This document shows positions 31,658-40,060 of a stretch of 64,000 nt of DNA, one piece after another. The notes below the pieces were generated by a model, which saw only the letters and a list, made by a program, of their open reading frames with translations, searched no databases and was not told where the DNA came from. The DNA comes from an uncultured Clostridia bacterium. GTDB taxonomy: Bacteria > Bacillota > Clostridia > Oscillospirales > Ruminococcaceae. The DNA lies in assembly GCA_937906945.1 (NCBI GenBank), contig CALCUE010000006.1, forward strand, positions 9,015 through 73,014. The letters run 5' to 3'. The translations under genes and the position numbers were made by a program. The first letter of the stretch is position 1. Every line of letters begins with the position of its first letter.

Positions 31658-31686
31658 TTTAAAATCCTTTTTATTTTTGCTATAAT
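31658..31686 (+). promoter_or_regulatory. Promoter of the PfkB kinase
   Basis: TTTAAA (31658-31663), 17 bases ending in TGC, then TATAAT (31681-31686): extended -10. The transcript starts just before the ribosome-binding site. Confidence 0.65.
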
Positions 31687-31705
31687 AGGACTGGGAGTGA
31701 TCTAT

Positions 31706-32596
31706 TTGAAAATTATCAATTTTGGTTCTTTGAATATCGACCACGTCTATCCGGTCCCGCACGTCGTCCGTCCGGAAGAAACCGTCCGCGCGAAAAAAGC
31801 CACCTTTTTCCCCGGTGGAAAAGGGCTTAACCAATCCATCGCCATCGCCCGGTCCGGCGCCGATATCTACCACGCCGGCTGTATCGGCATGAACGACGGC
31901 AGCTATCTTTTGAACGTACTGGACAAAAACGGAGTCAACACCTCTCTGATCCGGAAAAAGGAAGTGCCCACCGGAAGCGCCTTTATCCAGGTCACGCCGG
32001 AAGGCACCAAAAGCATCATCGTCTGCGGCGGCGCCAACATGAGCATCACCTCCGACCAGATCGACTATACCGTCGCTCAGCTTCGACGGGGCGACATCCT
32101 GCTTTTACAGAACGAGATCAACGGTCTTCCCGAGATCATCGAAAAGGCGTTGGATGCCGGAGCCAAAATCGCTCTCAACCCGTCCCCCTTTACCGAAGAC
32201 CTTCTCTCCCTGCCTCTGGATCGACTTTCTTATGTGTTTCTGAACCGCTATGAGGCGTCCGATTTTACCGGAGAGAACCCGATGGACATCGAGGCGCTGA
32301 TCCCGGCGCTTCGCCGCACGTTCCCGAAAGCGGAAGTCGTCCTCACCATGGGGATCAAAGGTTCCATGCTGATCACGGCTGACGACGTGATCTATCAGAA
32401 AATCTATGAAGCCACGGTCAAGGATAAAACCGCCGCCGGCGACGCTTTTATCGGCTTTTATCTCGGCACCACCGTCGGCGGTGCCGTGCCCCGTGACGCT
32501 TTGATGATAGCGGCCAAAGCCGCCTCCGTCACCGTTTCCCGTGCCGGCGCGGCAAGCTCCATTCCCATGATTGAGGAATGTTACGGCGTTCAGTAA
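31706..32596 (+). CDS. PfkB-family carbohydrate kinase (ribokinase-like)
   Basis: 296 residues from a TTG at 31706 with GGGAG upstream. The ribokinase fold is clear: INFGSLNIDHVYPVPHVVRP, PfkB signature 1 in FFPGGKGLNQSIAIARSGAD, and signature 2 as DKTAAGDAFIGFYLG (about 241-255), where the usual DTTGAGD reads DKTAAGD but keeps the catalytic Asp. ALNPSPF and NRYEASDFTG match ribokinase substrate/ATP regions. Phosphorylates ribose or a related sugar; which one is not decided. Stand-alone gene. Confidence 0.9.
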   Translation: MKIINFGSLNIDHVYPVPHVVRPEETVRAKKATFFPGGKGLNQSIAIARSGADIYHAGCIGMNDGSYLLNVLDKNGVNTSLIRKKEVPTGSAFIQVTPEGTKSIIVCGGANMSITSDQIDYTVAQLRRGDILLLQNEINGLPEIIEKALDAGAKIALNPSPFTEDLLSLPLDRLSYVFLNRYEASDFTGENPMDIEALIPALRRTFPKAEVVLTMGIKGSMLITADDVIYQKIYEATVKDKTAAGDAFIGFYLGTTVGGAVPRDALMIAAKAASVTVSRAGAASSIPMIEECYGVQ

Positions 32597-32625
32597 AAAA
32601 AGCCCTCATCCGAGGGCTTTTTTCT
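32594..32625. terminator. Terminator shared by the PfkB kinase and AGCS genes
   Basis: AAAAAAGCCCTC pairs with GAGGGCTTTTTT. The stop codon of the minus-strand symporter (32606-32608) lies inside the hairpin, so the stem encodes the last residues of that protein. Confidence 0.85.
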
Positions 32626-33880
32626 TTTTGATGAAATCGAAAACTTCTTTTCGAAGGAGAAAAAGAGCCATGAGGTTCGGAAAGATCATCAGCCCGTTGA
32701 AGCAGTCCGAAAGATTCCAAAGCACCGCGCTTTGAGAGACGGACGAACCCACCGAAACCGCGAGGAAAAGCAGTCGATAAATAACTTTCGCCGCCTTTTT
32801 TTCCGTCAAAAAAGAAAGAGCTTTTTCCCCGTAAAATTCCCAACCCAAAACCGCCGCCAAAGCGAAAAGAAAAAGGGCCACTATCAAGAAAACCGTCCCG
32901 ATCGTTCCGAATCCTAAAGAAAACGCCTCCTCTGTACCCGCTTTTCCCGTTACTAAAAGCACCAACGCCGTCGCCGTACAGACCACCATCGTGTCCAGAA
33001 AGACCTCCAGAATACCCCAATCGCCCTGCGTTTCCGGGTCCGTTTCGTCACTTTCGGCGTGAGCCAATGACGCCGACCCCATTCCCGCTTCGTGGGTAAA
33101 CGTGCCTCTCGCTATCCCGACCCGCAGGGTTTCCGAGGTCAGCCAACCGCCGATGCCTCCGGCGGCGGCTCTTTTGCCAAACGCTTCCCGAAAGATCGAG
33201 AAAAAAGCCTCCGGCACCGCTTCCCGAAAGCGCCATAGGACAAAAGCCACTCCTAAAAGGTAAAAACCGGCCATCACCGGCACCAGTACCGATGAAACTT
33301 TCGTGACCGTCTGCGCCTTTCCTAAAAAGACCAACCCCGTCAAAACGGCGATGGAAATTCCCACCCACAGCGCGGCTTTGGGAAACGCCGTTTCCGCCGC
33401 TTTTGCGGCGGCGGAAACCTGTACCGCGTTGCCGCCGCCGAAGGAAGCCAAAACACAGCAGACGCACCAGAAGGCGGCTACGCCCTTCCCGCCAAAAGCT
33501 TTCCGGATATAGAGCGGCGCGCCGCCGCCTTTTTCGTTCCGGCAGCGGATGGAAAGAGAAGCTTCGGCGAATTTCAGCATCATTCCGAAAAAGGCGCCGA
33601 CCCACATCCAGAAGACCGCTCCGGCGCCGCCCATGGCGATCGCGGAAGCGACGCCCACAATGTTTCCGGTACCGACCGTCGCTCCCAGCGACGTCATGGC
33701 GGCGGCAAAGCCGCCGCCCTTCTTTTCGCTCCGGAAAAAGCGGCCAAAAATTTTTCCGGCTTTTCGCAGCGGATAAAACCCGCTGCCCACGGTCAGCCAA
33801 AGACCCACACCAAAGACCAGAAGCAAAAGCCCCGGTCCCCAGATCCATTCCATCCAACGCTGTGTCAACCGTTCAAGCAA
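32606..33880 (-). CDS. Sodium:alanine/glycine symporter (AGCS family)
   Basis: 424 residues from a TTG at 33878-33880 with GAGGG seven bases upstream; further upstream frame is not supported. About ten hydrophobic membrane segments. Family motifs: GGGFAAAMTSLGATVGTGNI (substrate/sodium site), GVASAIAMGGAGAVFWMWVG, then GIARGTFTHEAGMGSASLAH and the SDETDPETQGDWGILEVFLD region. It imports alanine or glycine with sodium. Relatively short C-terminal end, finishing in KKKKALG within the terminator hairpin. The 220-base gap before pepB's terminator is AT-rich and holds only promoter-like TATAAT sequences. Confidence 0.93.
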   Translation of the reverse strand: MLERLTQRWMEWIWGPGLLLLVFGVGLWLTVGSGFYPLRKAGKIFGRFFRSEKKGGGFAAAMTSLGATVGTGNIVGVASAIAMGGAGAVFWMWVGAFFGMMLKFAEASLSIRCRNEKGGGAPLYIRKAFGGKGVAAFWCVCCVLASFGGGNAVQVSAAAKAAETAFPKAALWVGISIAVLTGLVFLGKAQTVTKVSSVLVPVMAGFYLLGVAFVLWRFREAVPEAFFSIFREAFGKRAAAGGIGGWLTSETLRVGIARGTFTHEAGMGSASLAHAESDETDPETQGDWGILEVFLDTMVVCTATALVLLVTGKAGTEEAFSLGFGTIGTVFLIVALFLFALAAVLGWEFYGEKALSFLTEKKAAKVIYRLLFLAVSVGSSVSQSAVLWNLSDCFNGLMIFPNLMALFLLRKEVFDFIKKKKALG

Positions 33881-34052
33881 AGCCGATCCCTCTTTCTCGG
33901 TTTTCTGGAAAACCTTATGTCCGAAAGTCTTAAAAAAGACCAATTACCCTTGTTTTATAATTTATTTTATTATACTGTAAATTATATAATTATCTTTTCT
34001 TCTTTCGTCAAAAAAGCGGATTTTCCGCTTAAAATCGCCATTTTTCGCATAG

Positions 34053-34090
34053 AAAAAGGAGCCGGAAACTTTCGTTTCCGGCTCCTTTGC
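34053..34090 (-). terminator. Terminator of the prfA-containing operon
   Basis: AAAGGAGCCGGAAAC and GTTTCCGGCTCCTTT form a 15-bp stem around TTTC, with the T run on the minus strand. Confidence 0.9.
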
Positions 34091-34100
34091 TTTATAAATT

Positions 34101-35507
34101 TTATTTGGCGTTATAGAACGCTTCGGATGCTTTGTGCATCATATAGATATCAATTTTGGTCGCCAGCTCCATGGGCGCGTGCATAGAAAGAAGCGGTACG
34201 CCGACGTCGATGGTATCGACTTCCAGGCGGGAAATGTATTTCGCGACGGTGCCGCCGCCACCTTCATCGACTTTGCCGAGTTCACCGGTCTGCCAAACAA
34301 CGTTGGCCTCATCAAAGAGCTTGCGGACCTCGCCGACATATTCCGCCGGCGCGTCGTTGGTGCTGGATTTGCCGCGGGCACCGGTATATTTCGTCACAAC
34401 AATGCCGTAGTTCATGTAAGAGGAGTTATTCTTTTCGTTGACGGAATCAAAAGTCGGGTCAACGCCGCAGTTGACGTCGGCGGAAATGCATTTGCTGTGG
34501 CTCAGAATGGTGTGTCCGGCAACGCCATAGGGTTTGCCGAGGTCTTTGGCAAAATAGGAAAGCATCTTGCCGTTCATACCGGTAGGACCGTCAGAACCGG
34601 TCTCCTCTTTATCGGCGAAGCAGGCGACAGCGGTATATTCCGGATCGGAAGCCAGAATACCGGTCAGTTCGCCGTAGGCGCAGACACGGTCGTCGTGGCC
34701 GTAAGCGCCGATCATGCCCCGATCGAAACCGACGTCACGGGCTTTTCCGGCGGGAACCATGGTGAGTTCGGCGGACTGGAAATCGTCCTCGATAATGCCG
34801 TATTTTTCAAAGAGGATGTTGGCGATGTTGAGTTTGACCTTTTCGCTGATCTCGTCGTCACGGAACGGCATGCAGCCGATGAGGATGTTGAGATCCTCGC
34901 CGCGGATGCCCTCGGCCAGGGTCTTGCCCATCTGATCTTTGGCCAGATGCGGAAGAAGGTCGCTGACGCAGAAGACGGGTTCGTTCTCATCCTCACCGAC
35001 GGTGACCGTGATGGAGGTGCCGTCCTTGCGGACCACAACACCGTGGAGTGCCAGAGGCGTTACCGTCCACTGATATTTCTTGATGCCGCCATAATAGTGG
35101 GTCTTGAAAAGAGCCATTTCGTGGCTTTCATAAAGCGGGTTCGGTTTGAGGTCAAGACGCGGCGAATCAATGTGAGCCGCGGCGATGTGCATGCCCTCTT
35201 CCAACGGTTTGCGACCGATTTTGGCGAAAAGGAACGCCTTGTTGCGGTTGTTGACATAAACTTTGTCACCGGCGACGTATTTTTTGCCCGGCTCAAATTC
35301 GGTGAAGCCCTCCTTTTCCAGAAGCGGAATGCACCAATCCACAAATTCCCGTTCCGTCTTGCAGGTGCTGATATACTCTTTGTAAGGCTCGCAGTAGTCG
35401 TAGGCGGCCTTGATCTCTTCTTCCGAAAGGGTCAAACCGGCATTTTTCGGGTTCCGGAGCAGTTTTTCTTTCAAAAGCTGACCAGCGGATTTTTCTTTTT
35501 CACTCAT
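34101..35507 (-). CDS. M18-family zinc aminopeptidase
   Basis: 468 residues. AAAHIDSPRLDLKPNPLYES gives the first metal-ligand region (His about 112), FADKEETGSDG the catalytic Glu-Glu pair (about 298), ISADVNCGVDP an Asp ligand, and LLSMHAPMELATKIDIYMMH the final His ligand. It removes acidic or neutral N-terminal residues from peptides in the cytosol. Ends the operon begun by DUF951-prfA, 30 bases after the lytic transglycosylase. Confidence 0.95.
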   Translation of the reverse strand: MSEKEKSAGQLLKEKLLRNPKNAGLTLSEEEIKAAYDYCEPYKEYISTCKTEREFVDWCIPLLEKEGFTEFEPGKKYVAGDKVYVNNRNKAFLFAKIGRKPLEEGMHIAAAHIDSPRLDLKPNPLYESHEMALFKTHYYGGIKKYQWTVTPLALHGVVVRKDGTSITVTVGEDENEPVFCVSDLLPHLAKDQMGKTLAEGIRGEDLNILIGCMPFRDDEISEKVKLNIANILFEKYGIIEDDFQSAELTMVPAGKARDVGFDRGMIGAYGHDDRVCAYGELTGILASDPEYTAVACFADKEETGSDGPTGMNGKMLSYFAKDLGKPYGVAGHTILSHSKCISADVNCGVDPTFDSVNEKNNSSYMNYGIVVTKYTGARGKSSTNDAPAEYVGEVRKLFDEANVVWQTGELGKVDEGGGGTVAKYISRLEVDTIDVGVPLLSMHAPMELATKIDIYMMHKASEAFYNAK

Positions 35508-35537
35508 TGTTTTCTCCCCTTTAATTTATGCTAAAAA

Positions 35538-36110
35538 TCAGTCGAAATCGTAAACGGTCTGGTAGTCCTTCCGATAAGAACTGACTTTTTCAACGTATTT
35601 TCTGGTCTCGGCGTACGGAATGTCTTTCAGCGTCACGCCGTCCTCCGAATAGGTCGGATCCGAAAGCCAACCCTTCACCCGGTTGATCCCGGCGTTATAG
35701 GCGGCATAGACGGTCTCCCAGTTTCCGAATTCCCGGTAGCAGTACCCCAAAAGCCAAATCCCGTAATCGAGGTTCACTTCCGGGTCAAAAAGGTCGTCCC
35801 AATCCCCTTTGCTTTCGCCCCGATAAGAATCGATCCAATCATGGGTGATCTTCATCACCTGCATAAGGCCCCGTGCGCCATCCGCGCTTTCCGCGTTTGT
35901 GTCAAAACGGCTTTCCTGAAAAATCATCGCATAGACCACCGAAAGCGGAACGCCATTTTCGGCGGCTTTCTTTTTTACGATCGTCAGATAATCGAGCGGA
36001 TAGGCCTCGTGCTCCAGTGATTTCGAGGCTTTCTTCATCATTACCCCGGAAAAGATCAACGCGCCCAGAATGAGCACGATGGCAAGGGCACTTTTTACCG
36101 TTTTACTCAA
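35538..36110 (-). CDS. Membrane-anchored lytic transglycosylase (SLT domain)
   Basis: 190 residues. An N-terminal anchor (about 6-26, KSALAIVLILGALIFSGVMM) precedes the SLT fold: VVYAMIFQESRFDTNAESAD with the catalytic Glu in QES (about 68), GARGLMQVMKITHDW, YGIWLLGYCYREFGN and AAYNAGINRVKGW. It cleaves peptidoglycan glycan strands with anhydro ends. Overlaps coaE by eight bases. Confidence 0.94.
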   Translation of the reverse strand: MSKTVKSALAIVLILGALIFSGVMMKKASKSLEHEAYPLDYLTIVKKKAAENGVPLSVVYAMIFQESRFDTNAESADGARGLMQVMKITHDWIDSYRGESKGDWDDLFDPEVNLDYGIWLLGYCYREFGNWETVYAAYNAGINRVKGWLSDPTYSEDGVTLKDIPYAETRKYVEKVSSYRKDYQTVYDFD

Positions 36111-36735
36111 AGACTTCCTCCTGCCACTTCTGATGTTCGTTTCTCAGGATGGTCCGAAAAACGATCTCTGCCTTCTGCTGAAGCTCCGTCAGGTTTCCGT
36201 CGTTTTTGATGACAAAGTCGGAGGCCTCGGTATAGAATTCCTCCGGTTTCTGGGCGGAAACCCGCCGTTCGGCATCCAGCTTGCTCAAACCGTCCCGTCG
36301 GATGATCCGTTCCAGACGACGCTCTTTTTCAGCGGTCACCGAAATGAGCACGTCGCACATCTTGGCGCATTTGCTTTCAATCAGTGTCGCTCCGTCCACG
36401 ACGATCTGGCCGTATCCGGCCTCGGTATAATCTTTCACCTTCCGCTCGATGGCCGCTTTGATATAGGGAAACATGATCTTATTGAGAATCTGGAGCTTTT
36501 TAGGATCGGCAAAAACGATTTTCCCAAGCTTTTTCCGGTCCAACTTCCCTTTTTCCGTCAAAACGAGGCAGGAAAACGCGGTGACGATCTCCACGAGGCA
36601 CCAAAGCTCGTTATCCGCCACGTCATGGGCCACCTTGTCGGCGTCGATCACCGCGGCGCCTTTCTTTTCCAGCATCTCCAGAACCGTACTCTTTCCGGCT
36701 CCGGTCTGTCCGGTCAATCCGATAATACTTGCCAA
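36103..36735 (-). CDS. coaE: Dephospho-CoA kinase
   Basis: 210 residues. P-loop GLTGQTGAGKST (residues 6-17), VIDADKVAHDV (substrate Asp), VIVDGATLIESK-like strand IVVDGATLIESKC and the lid EKERRLERIIRRDGLSKLDA. Catalyses the last step of coenzyme A synthesis. 15 bases after the Sua5 gene. Confidence 0.95.
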   Translation of the reverse strand: MASIIGLTGQTGAGKSTVLEMLEKKGAAVIDADKVAHDVADNELWCLVEIVTAFSCLVLTEKGKLDRKKLGKIVFADPKKLQILNKIMFPYIKAAIERKVKDYTEAGYGQIVVDGATLIESKCAKMCDVLISVTAEKERRLERIIRRDGLSKLDAERRVSAQKPEEFYTEASDFVIKNDGNLTELQQKAEIVFRTILRNEHQKWQEEVFE

Positions 36736-36750
36736 TGTTCCCGTCCTTTC

Positions 36751-37776
36751 TTATTCCAGGTCGATGATGTCAAATCCCGCCGCCCGAATGAGACGGTTAT
36801 AGACCGCCAACCCGACGCCGGTTGTCTTCGGCGAATGGGCGAAAACTCTTTCCGCGCCCATATCGTCCAACTCCCGAAGGGCGTCAAAGATCTTTTCGGC
36901 CTGCTCGGCGTCGGAAAACTCCGACCCATAGGTCACCGTTTTTACGGAAAGCGCCGGCGCTTCCTCCGTAAAGCAAAGGGCGAAAACACCCTTTTCGTCG
37001 GCGTGCTCATTGACATAACGGATGTAGCTTTCCGAGCTTCCTCTCAGAAGACTGACCCTGGCTTTCGGCGCGTAGTGTTTATATTTCATGCCCGGGGAAA
37101 GCACCGTTTCCCCTTCGTTCAGTTTTTCGAGCACGGCATGGGAAACTTCCACCTCTCCGATCGTTTCCCGAAGCTGTTCCAGCGTGATAAAGCCGGGACG
37201 CAGAAGCACCGGCACCTCTCCGGCGAAGGAAATGATCGTGGATTCCAGTCCCACCGAGCACGGACCGCCATCAATGATGGCGTCCACCCTTCCGGTCAGG
37301 TCGTTGACGCAGTGCTGAAACGTCGTCGTGCTCGGTCGTCCGGAAAGATTGGCCGAGGGCGCCGCCAACGGAAGATCCGCCGCCTCAATAATGGCTCTCG
37401 CCACCGGATGCGCCGGAAAACGCACTGCCACCGTCGGCAAATGGGCGCTGGTCACCATTGGAATTTTGTCGCTTTTTTTCATGATCATGGTAAGAGGGCC
37501 GGGCCAGAATTTTTCGGCCAGTTTCCGTGCCTTTTCCGGAACCTCGGTCACAATGTCCCCGAGCATCTCCATCCGGCAGATGTGGACGATCAGCGGGTTA
37601 TCCCCCGGACGGCCTTTGGCCTTGAAAATATTGGCGCAGGCCGTTTCATCAAAAGCGTTGGCCGCCAAACCGTAAACCGTCTCCGTCGGGATGGCCACAA
37701 GGCCGCCCCGCTTCAGAATTTCCGCCGCGGTCTCCACCGCGCCTTCCTGTTTCGCGTCCAAAAACAAGGTTTCCAT
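36751..37776 (-). CDS. Threonylcarbamoyl-AMP synthase (Sua5/YwlC type)
   Basis: 341 residues. The YrdC domain (1-205) has ILKRGGLVAIPTETVYGLAA, KGRPGDNPLIVHI, VAVRFPAHPVARAIIEAADL and SANLSGRPS; the C-terminal Sua5 domain (about 220-341) has SPGMKYKHYAP and FAHSPKTTGVGLAVYNRLIR. It makes the L-threonylcarbamoyl-adenylate for the t6A37 tRNA modification. Five bases after prfA. Confidence 0.96.
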   Translation of the reverse strand: METLFLDAKQEGAVETAAEILKRGGLVAIPTETVYGLAANAFDETACANIFKAKGRPGDNPLIVHICRMEMLGDIVTEVPEKARKLAEKFWPGPLTMIMKKSDKIPMVTSAHLPTVAVRFPAHPVARAIIEAADLPLAAPSANLSGRPSTTTFQHCVNDLTGRVDAIIDGGPCSVGLESTIISFAGEVPVLLRPGFITLEQLRETIGEVEVSHAVLEKLNEGETVLSPGMKYKHYAPKARVSLLRGSSESYIRYVNEHADEKGVFALCFTEEAPALSVKTVTYGSEFSDAEQAEKIFDALRELDDMGAERVFAHSPKTTGVGLAVYNRLIRAAGFDIIDLE

Positions 37777-37781
37777 CGAAT

Positions 37782-38858
37782 TTATCCTTCCTGTTCTCCC
37801 TGGCGGAGCTTTTCGGCCCGATCATAGGCTCGGAGAGAATCGATCAGCTCGTCAAGGCTTCCGTTCATCACGGCGTCGATTTTATATAAAGTGAGGCCGA
37901 TCCGATGATCGGTCACCCGTCCCTGCGGGAAATTATAGGTGCGGATCCGCTCGCTGCGGTCACCGCTTCCCACCTGGGATCTCCGTTCAGCGGCTCTTTT
38001 ATCGTCGGCGGCCCGCTGTTTCTGTTCCAAAAGGCGGCTTTTCAGCACCTTCATCGCTTTGTCTTTATTTTTATACTGGCTTCGCTCGTCCTGACACTCC
38101 ACCACCATGCCGGTGGGAAGGTGCGTGATGCGGATGGCGGAACTGGTCTTGTTGATGTGCTGTCCGCCGGCGCCGCTGGAACGGAACGTGTCAATTTGCA
38201 AATCCTTGGGGTCGATGTCGATCTCCACGTTTTCCGCTTCCGGTAAAACCGCCACCGTGACGGCGGAGGTCTGGATCTTTCCCTGAGAATCGGTCACCGG
38301 CACCCGTTGGACCCGATGGGTCCCGCTCTCGAACTGAAACCGCCCGAAAACGCCCTCGCCCTCGACGGAGAACGAAACTTCCTTGAAGCCGCCCAGTTCC
38401 GTCTGGTTTTTATAAATCGGCTCGGTCTTCCAACCCTTCGTCTCGGCGTACATGGTGTACATCCGGTAAAGATCGGCGGCAAAAAGCGCCGCTTCCTCAC
38501 CGCCGGTGCCGCTTCGTATTTCCACAATGGCGGAACGGTCCTCGTTGGGATCCTTCGGCAGAAGCAAAACCTTCAGTTCCTCCGCCGTCTTCGCCATAAC
38601 GTCCCGGGATTCTTCCATTTCCTCTTTGGCCATCTCGCAAAGTTCCCGGTCGGTTTCTTCCGAAAGAAGCTTTTCCCCGTCGGAAAAGCGCTTTTGGGCC
38701 GTCTTATATTCCCGGTATTTTTCCACGATGGGTTCCAGATCCCGCTGTTCCTTCAAAAGAGCGGTATATTGCTCGTTGTCGCTGATGACCTCCGGCTGAT
38801 AGAGCTGAAAGCTGATCTTTTCCCAGCGTTTTTCGATTTCTTCCAGTTTCTCAAACAT
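37782..38858 (-). CDS. prfA: Peptide chain release factor 1
   Basis: 358 residues. RF1 is distinguished by the PVT tripeptide in RVQRVPVTDSQGKIQT and by GGQ in FRSSGAGGQHINKTSSAIR. It recognises UAA and UAG. The C-terminal SERIRTYNFPQGRVTDHRIG is standard. GGGAGG precedes the ATG, inside the end of the DUF951 gene (eight-base overlap). No prmC is adjacent, unlike many genomes. Confidence 0.97.
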   Translation of the reverse strand: MFEKLEEIEKRWEKISFQLYQPEVISDNEQYTALLKEQRDLEPIVEKYREYKTAQKRFSDGEKLLSEETDRELCEMAKEEMEESRDVMAKTAEELKVLLLPKDPNEDRSAIVEIRSGTGGEEAALFAADLYRMYTMYAETKGWKTEPIYKNQTELGGFKEVSFSVEGEGVFGRFQFESGTHRVQRVPVTDSQGKIQTSAVTVAVLPEAENVEIDIDPKDLQIDTFRSSGAGGQHINKTSSAIRITHLPTGMVVECQDERSQYKNKDKAMKVLKSRLLEQKQRAADDKRAAERRSQVGSGDRSERIRTYNFPQGRVTDHRIGLTLYKIDAVMNGSLDELIDSLRAYDRAEKLRQGEQEG

Positions 38859-39045
38859 CCGAAGGTGCCTCCCTTACGATCTGTTTGATATTTTTTTCGG
38901 CCTTACTGCGGGGAATTTCGATCTCGTGCCCGCATTTTTCGCACCGGAGCTTAAAATCCATACCGGAGCGAAGCACCGAAAATTTGGTTCCGCCGCAGGG
39001 ATGGCTTTTTTTCATCACTAAAATGTCACCGACCCGAACGTCCAT
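38851..39045 (-). CDS. DUF951-family small zinc-binding-like protein
   Basis: 64 residues. The family pattern is complete: DVRVGDILVMKKSHPCGGTK, FSVLRSGMDFKLRCEKCGHE and IPRSKAEKNIKQI. Three cysteines plus a His could bind zinc. Common in Firmicutes next to translation and replication genes; role unknown. First gene of the prfA operon. Confidence 0.92.
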   Translation of the reverse strand: MDVRVGDILVMKKSHPCGGTKFSVLRSGMDFKLRCEKCGHEIEIPRSKAEKNIKQIVREAPSDV

Positions 39046-39081
39046 CGTCTTCGCTCCTTTTCATAGATTTCTACAGGTTAT

Positions 39082-39110
39082 ACTATAACACAAAGCTTCG
39101 TTTTTGGCAA
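39082..39110 (-). promoter_or_regulatory. Promoter of the DUF951-prfA operon
   Basis: TTGCCA (39105-39110), 17 bases, TATAGT (39082-39087) on the minus strand. Confidence 0.7.
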
Positions 39111-39126
39111 GATTTTGCCCTTTGAT

Positions 39127-39155
39127 TTGACCTCGCTTTTCCAACGTGCTATACT
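39127..39155 (+). promoter_or_regulatory. Promoter of the 282-residue membrane protein
   Basis: TTGACC (39127-39132), 17 bases ending TGC, TATACT (39150-39155). Divergent from the prfA operon promoter. Confidence 0.75.
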
Positions 39156-39197
39156 GAAAAAAACGCCGTTCTTCTTTTTTATGAAAGGAGTCTTTTT

Positions 39198-40046
39198 ATG
39201 AAAAAAGCGTTGTCCTTGTTTTTGTGCCTGCTTTTGGTGTTCACTTTCTCGGTGACGGCTTTCGCCGATATGGGGCCGAAACCCTCGGTAACGGTCACTT
39301 TTATAAACGCCCCTGACGAGCCCTATTTCGTCACCCTTCTTTCCAAGGCTGACCACTATGGTCCCTGGTCGGCGGAACAGGATTGGAATTACGACTATAT
39401 CACCGCTTCGGAAAAGTCCGCCTCCGATTTCCTTTCCCGTTATGAAGACCCCGACGGCTATTATTTCATCGGAAACGTCGCCGAATGTACCGAGACCGGC
39501 AGTTACAGCTGGACCTATTATCCGCCGGATCCTTTCAAAATTCTTGTTTATTATCCCGAAAGCGGAACCGTCGTCACCGGAGAGATCCAATCCCGCTACG
39601 CCTTCGATTCCTACTATGAGATTGACCTTTCCGAACCGGATTTCACCCCGAAAACCAATTACGACTACCTGCCCGAAATTCTTTCCCTGATCATCCGGGT
39701 CGTTCTGACGCTGGCTGTGGAACTTCTGATCGCCCTTCTTTTCGGCTTCAAGAAGAAAAAGCTGTTCCTTTTCGTCACCATCGTCAATATCGTCACCCAG
39801 CTTCTTCTCAACCTTGTTCTCAATTTTATCGAGTTTAAGGCAGGTTTTCTGGCTTTCGTTTTGGTCTATGTCCTTCTGGAAATCCTGGTCGCCGTTTTTG
39901 AATGCCTCCTCTATCTCCTGTTCTTCAAGAAAATCAGCCCGAACCCGCCGAAAAAATTTGTCACCGTTCTTTACGCTCTCTTAGCTAACGGCGTTTCCTT
40001 CCTTGTCGGAATCTGGCTTTCCGCCTGGCTCACTTCTGTTTTCTGA
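39198..40046 (+). CDS. Exported membrane protein of unknown function
   Basis: 282 residues. A signal peptide (1-24, MKKALSLFLCLLLVFTFSVT then AFA) is followed by an extracytoplasmic beta-rich domain (about 25-160; PDEPYFVTLLSKADHYGPWS, YYFIGNVAECTETGSYSWTY, FKILVYYPESGTVVTG), then four hydrophobic helices (about 165-185, 195-215, 220-245, 258-280). I recall similar anonymous proteins in Clostridia but know no function. AAAGGAG precedes the ATG. A 14-base gap links it to the DUF5714 gene. Confidence 0.8.
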   Translation: MKKALSLFLCLLLVFTFSVTAFADMGPKPSVTVTFINAPDEPYFVTLLSKADHYGPWSAEQDWNYDYITASEKSASDFLSRYEDPDGYYFIGNVAECTETGSYSWTYYPPDPFKILVYYPESGTVVTGEIQSRYAFDSYYEIDLSEPDFTPKTNYDYLPEILSLIIRVVLTLAVELLIALLFGFKKKKLFLFVTIVNIVTQLLLNLVLNFIEFKAGFLAFVLVYVLLEILVAVFECLLYLLFFKKISPNPPKKFVTVLYALLANGVSFLVGIWLSAWLTSVF

Positions 40047-40060
40047 AAGGAGTTTTCCGT

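Noticed and set aside
34134..35534. A 466-codon open frame on the plus strand opposite the M18 aminopeptidase
   Set aside because: It is an antisense shadow of a well-conserved gene, has no family resemblance and no ribosome-binding site; long antisense frames are common in this codon usage.
36070..37827. A 585-codon open frame on the plus strand opposite coaE and sua5
   Set aside because: It covers parts of two recognised minus-strand genes in antisense and is rich in unusual Arg/His composition; not a gene.
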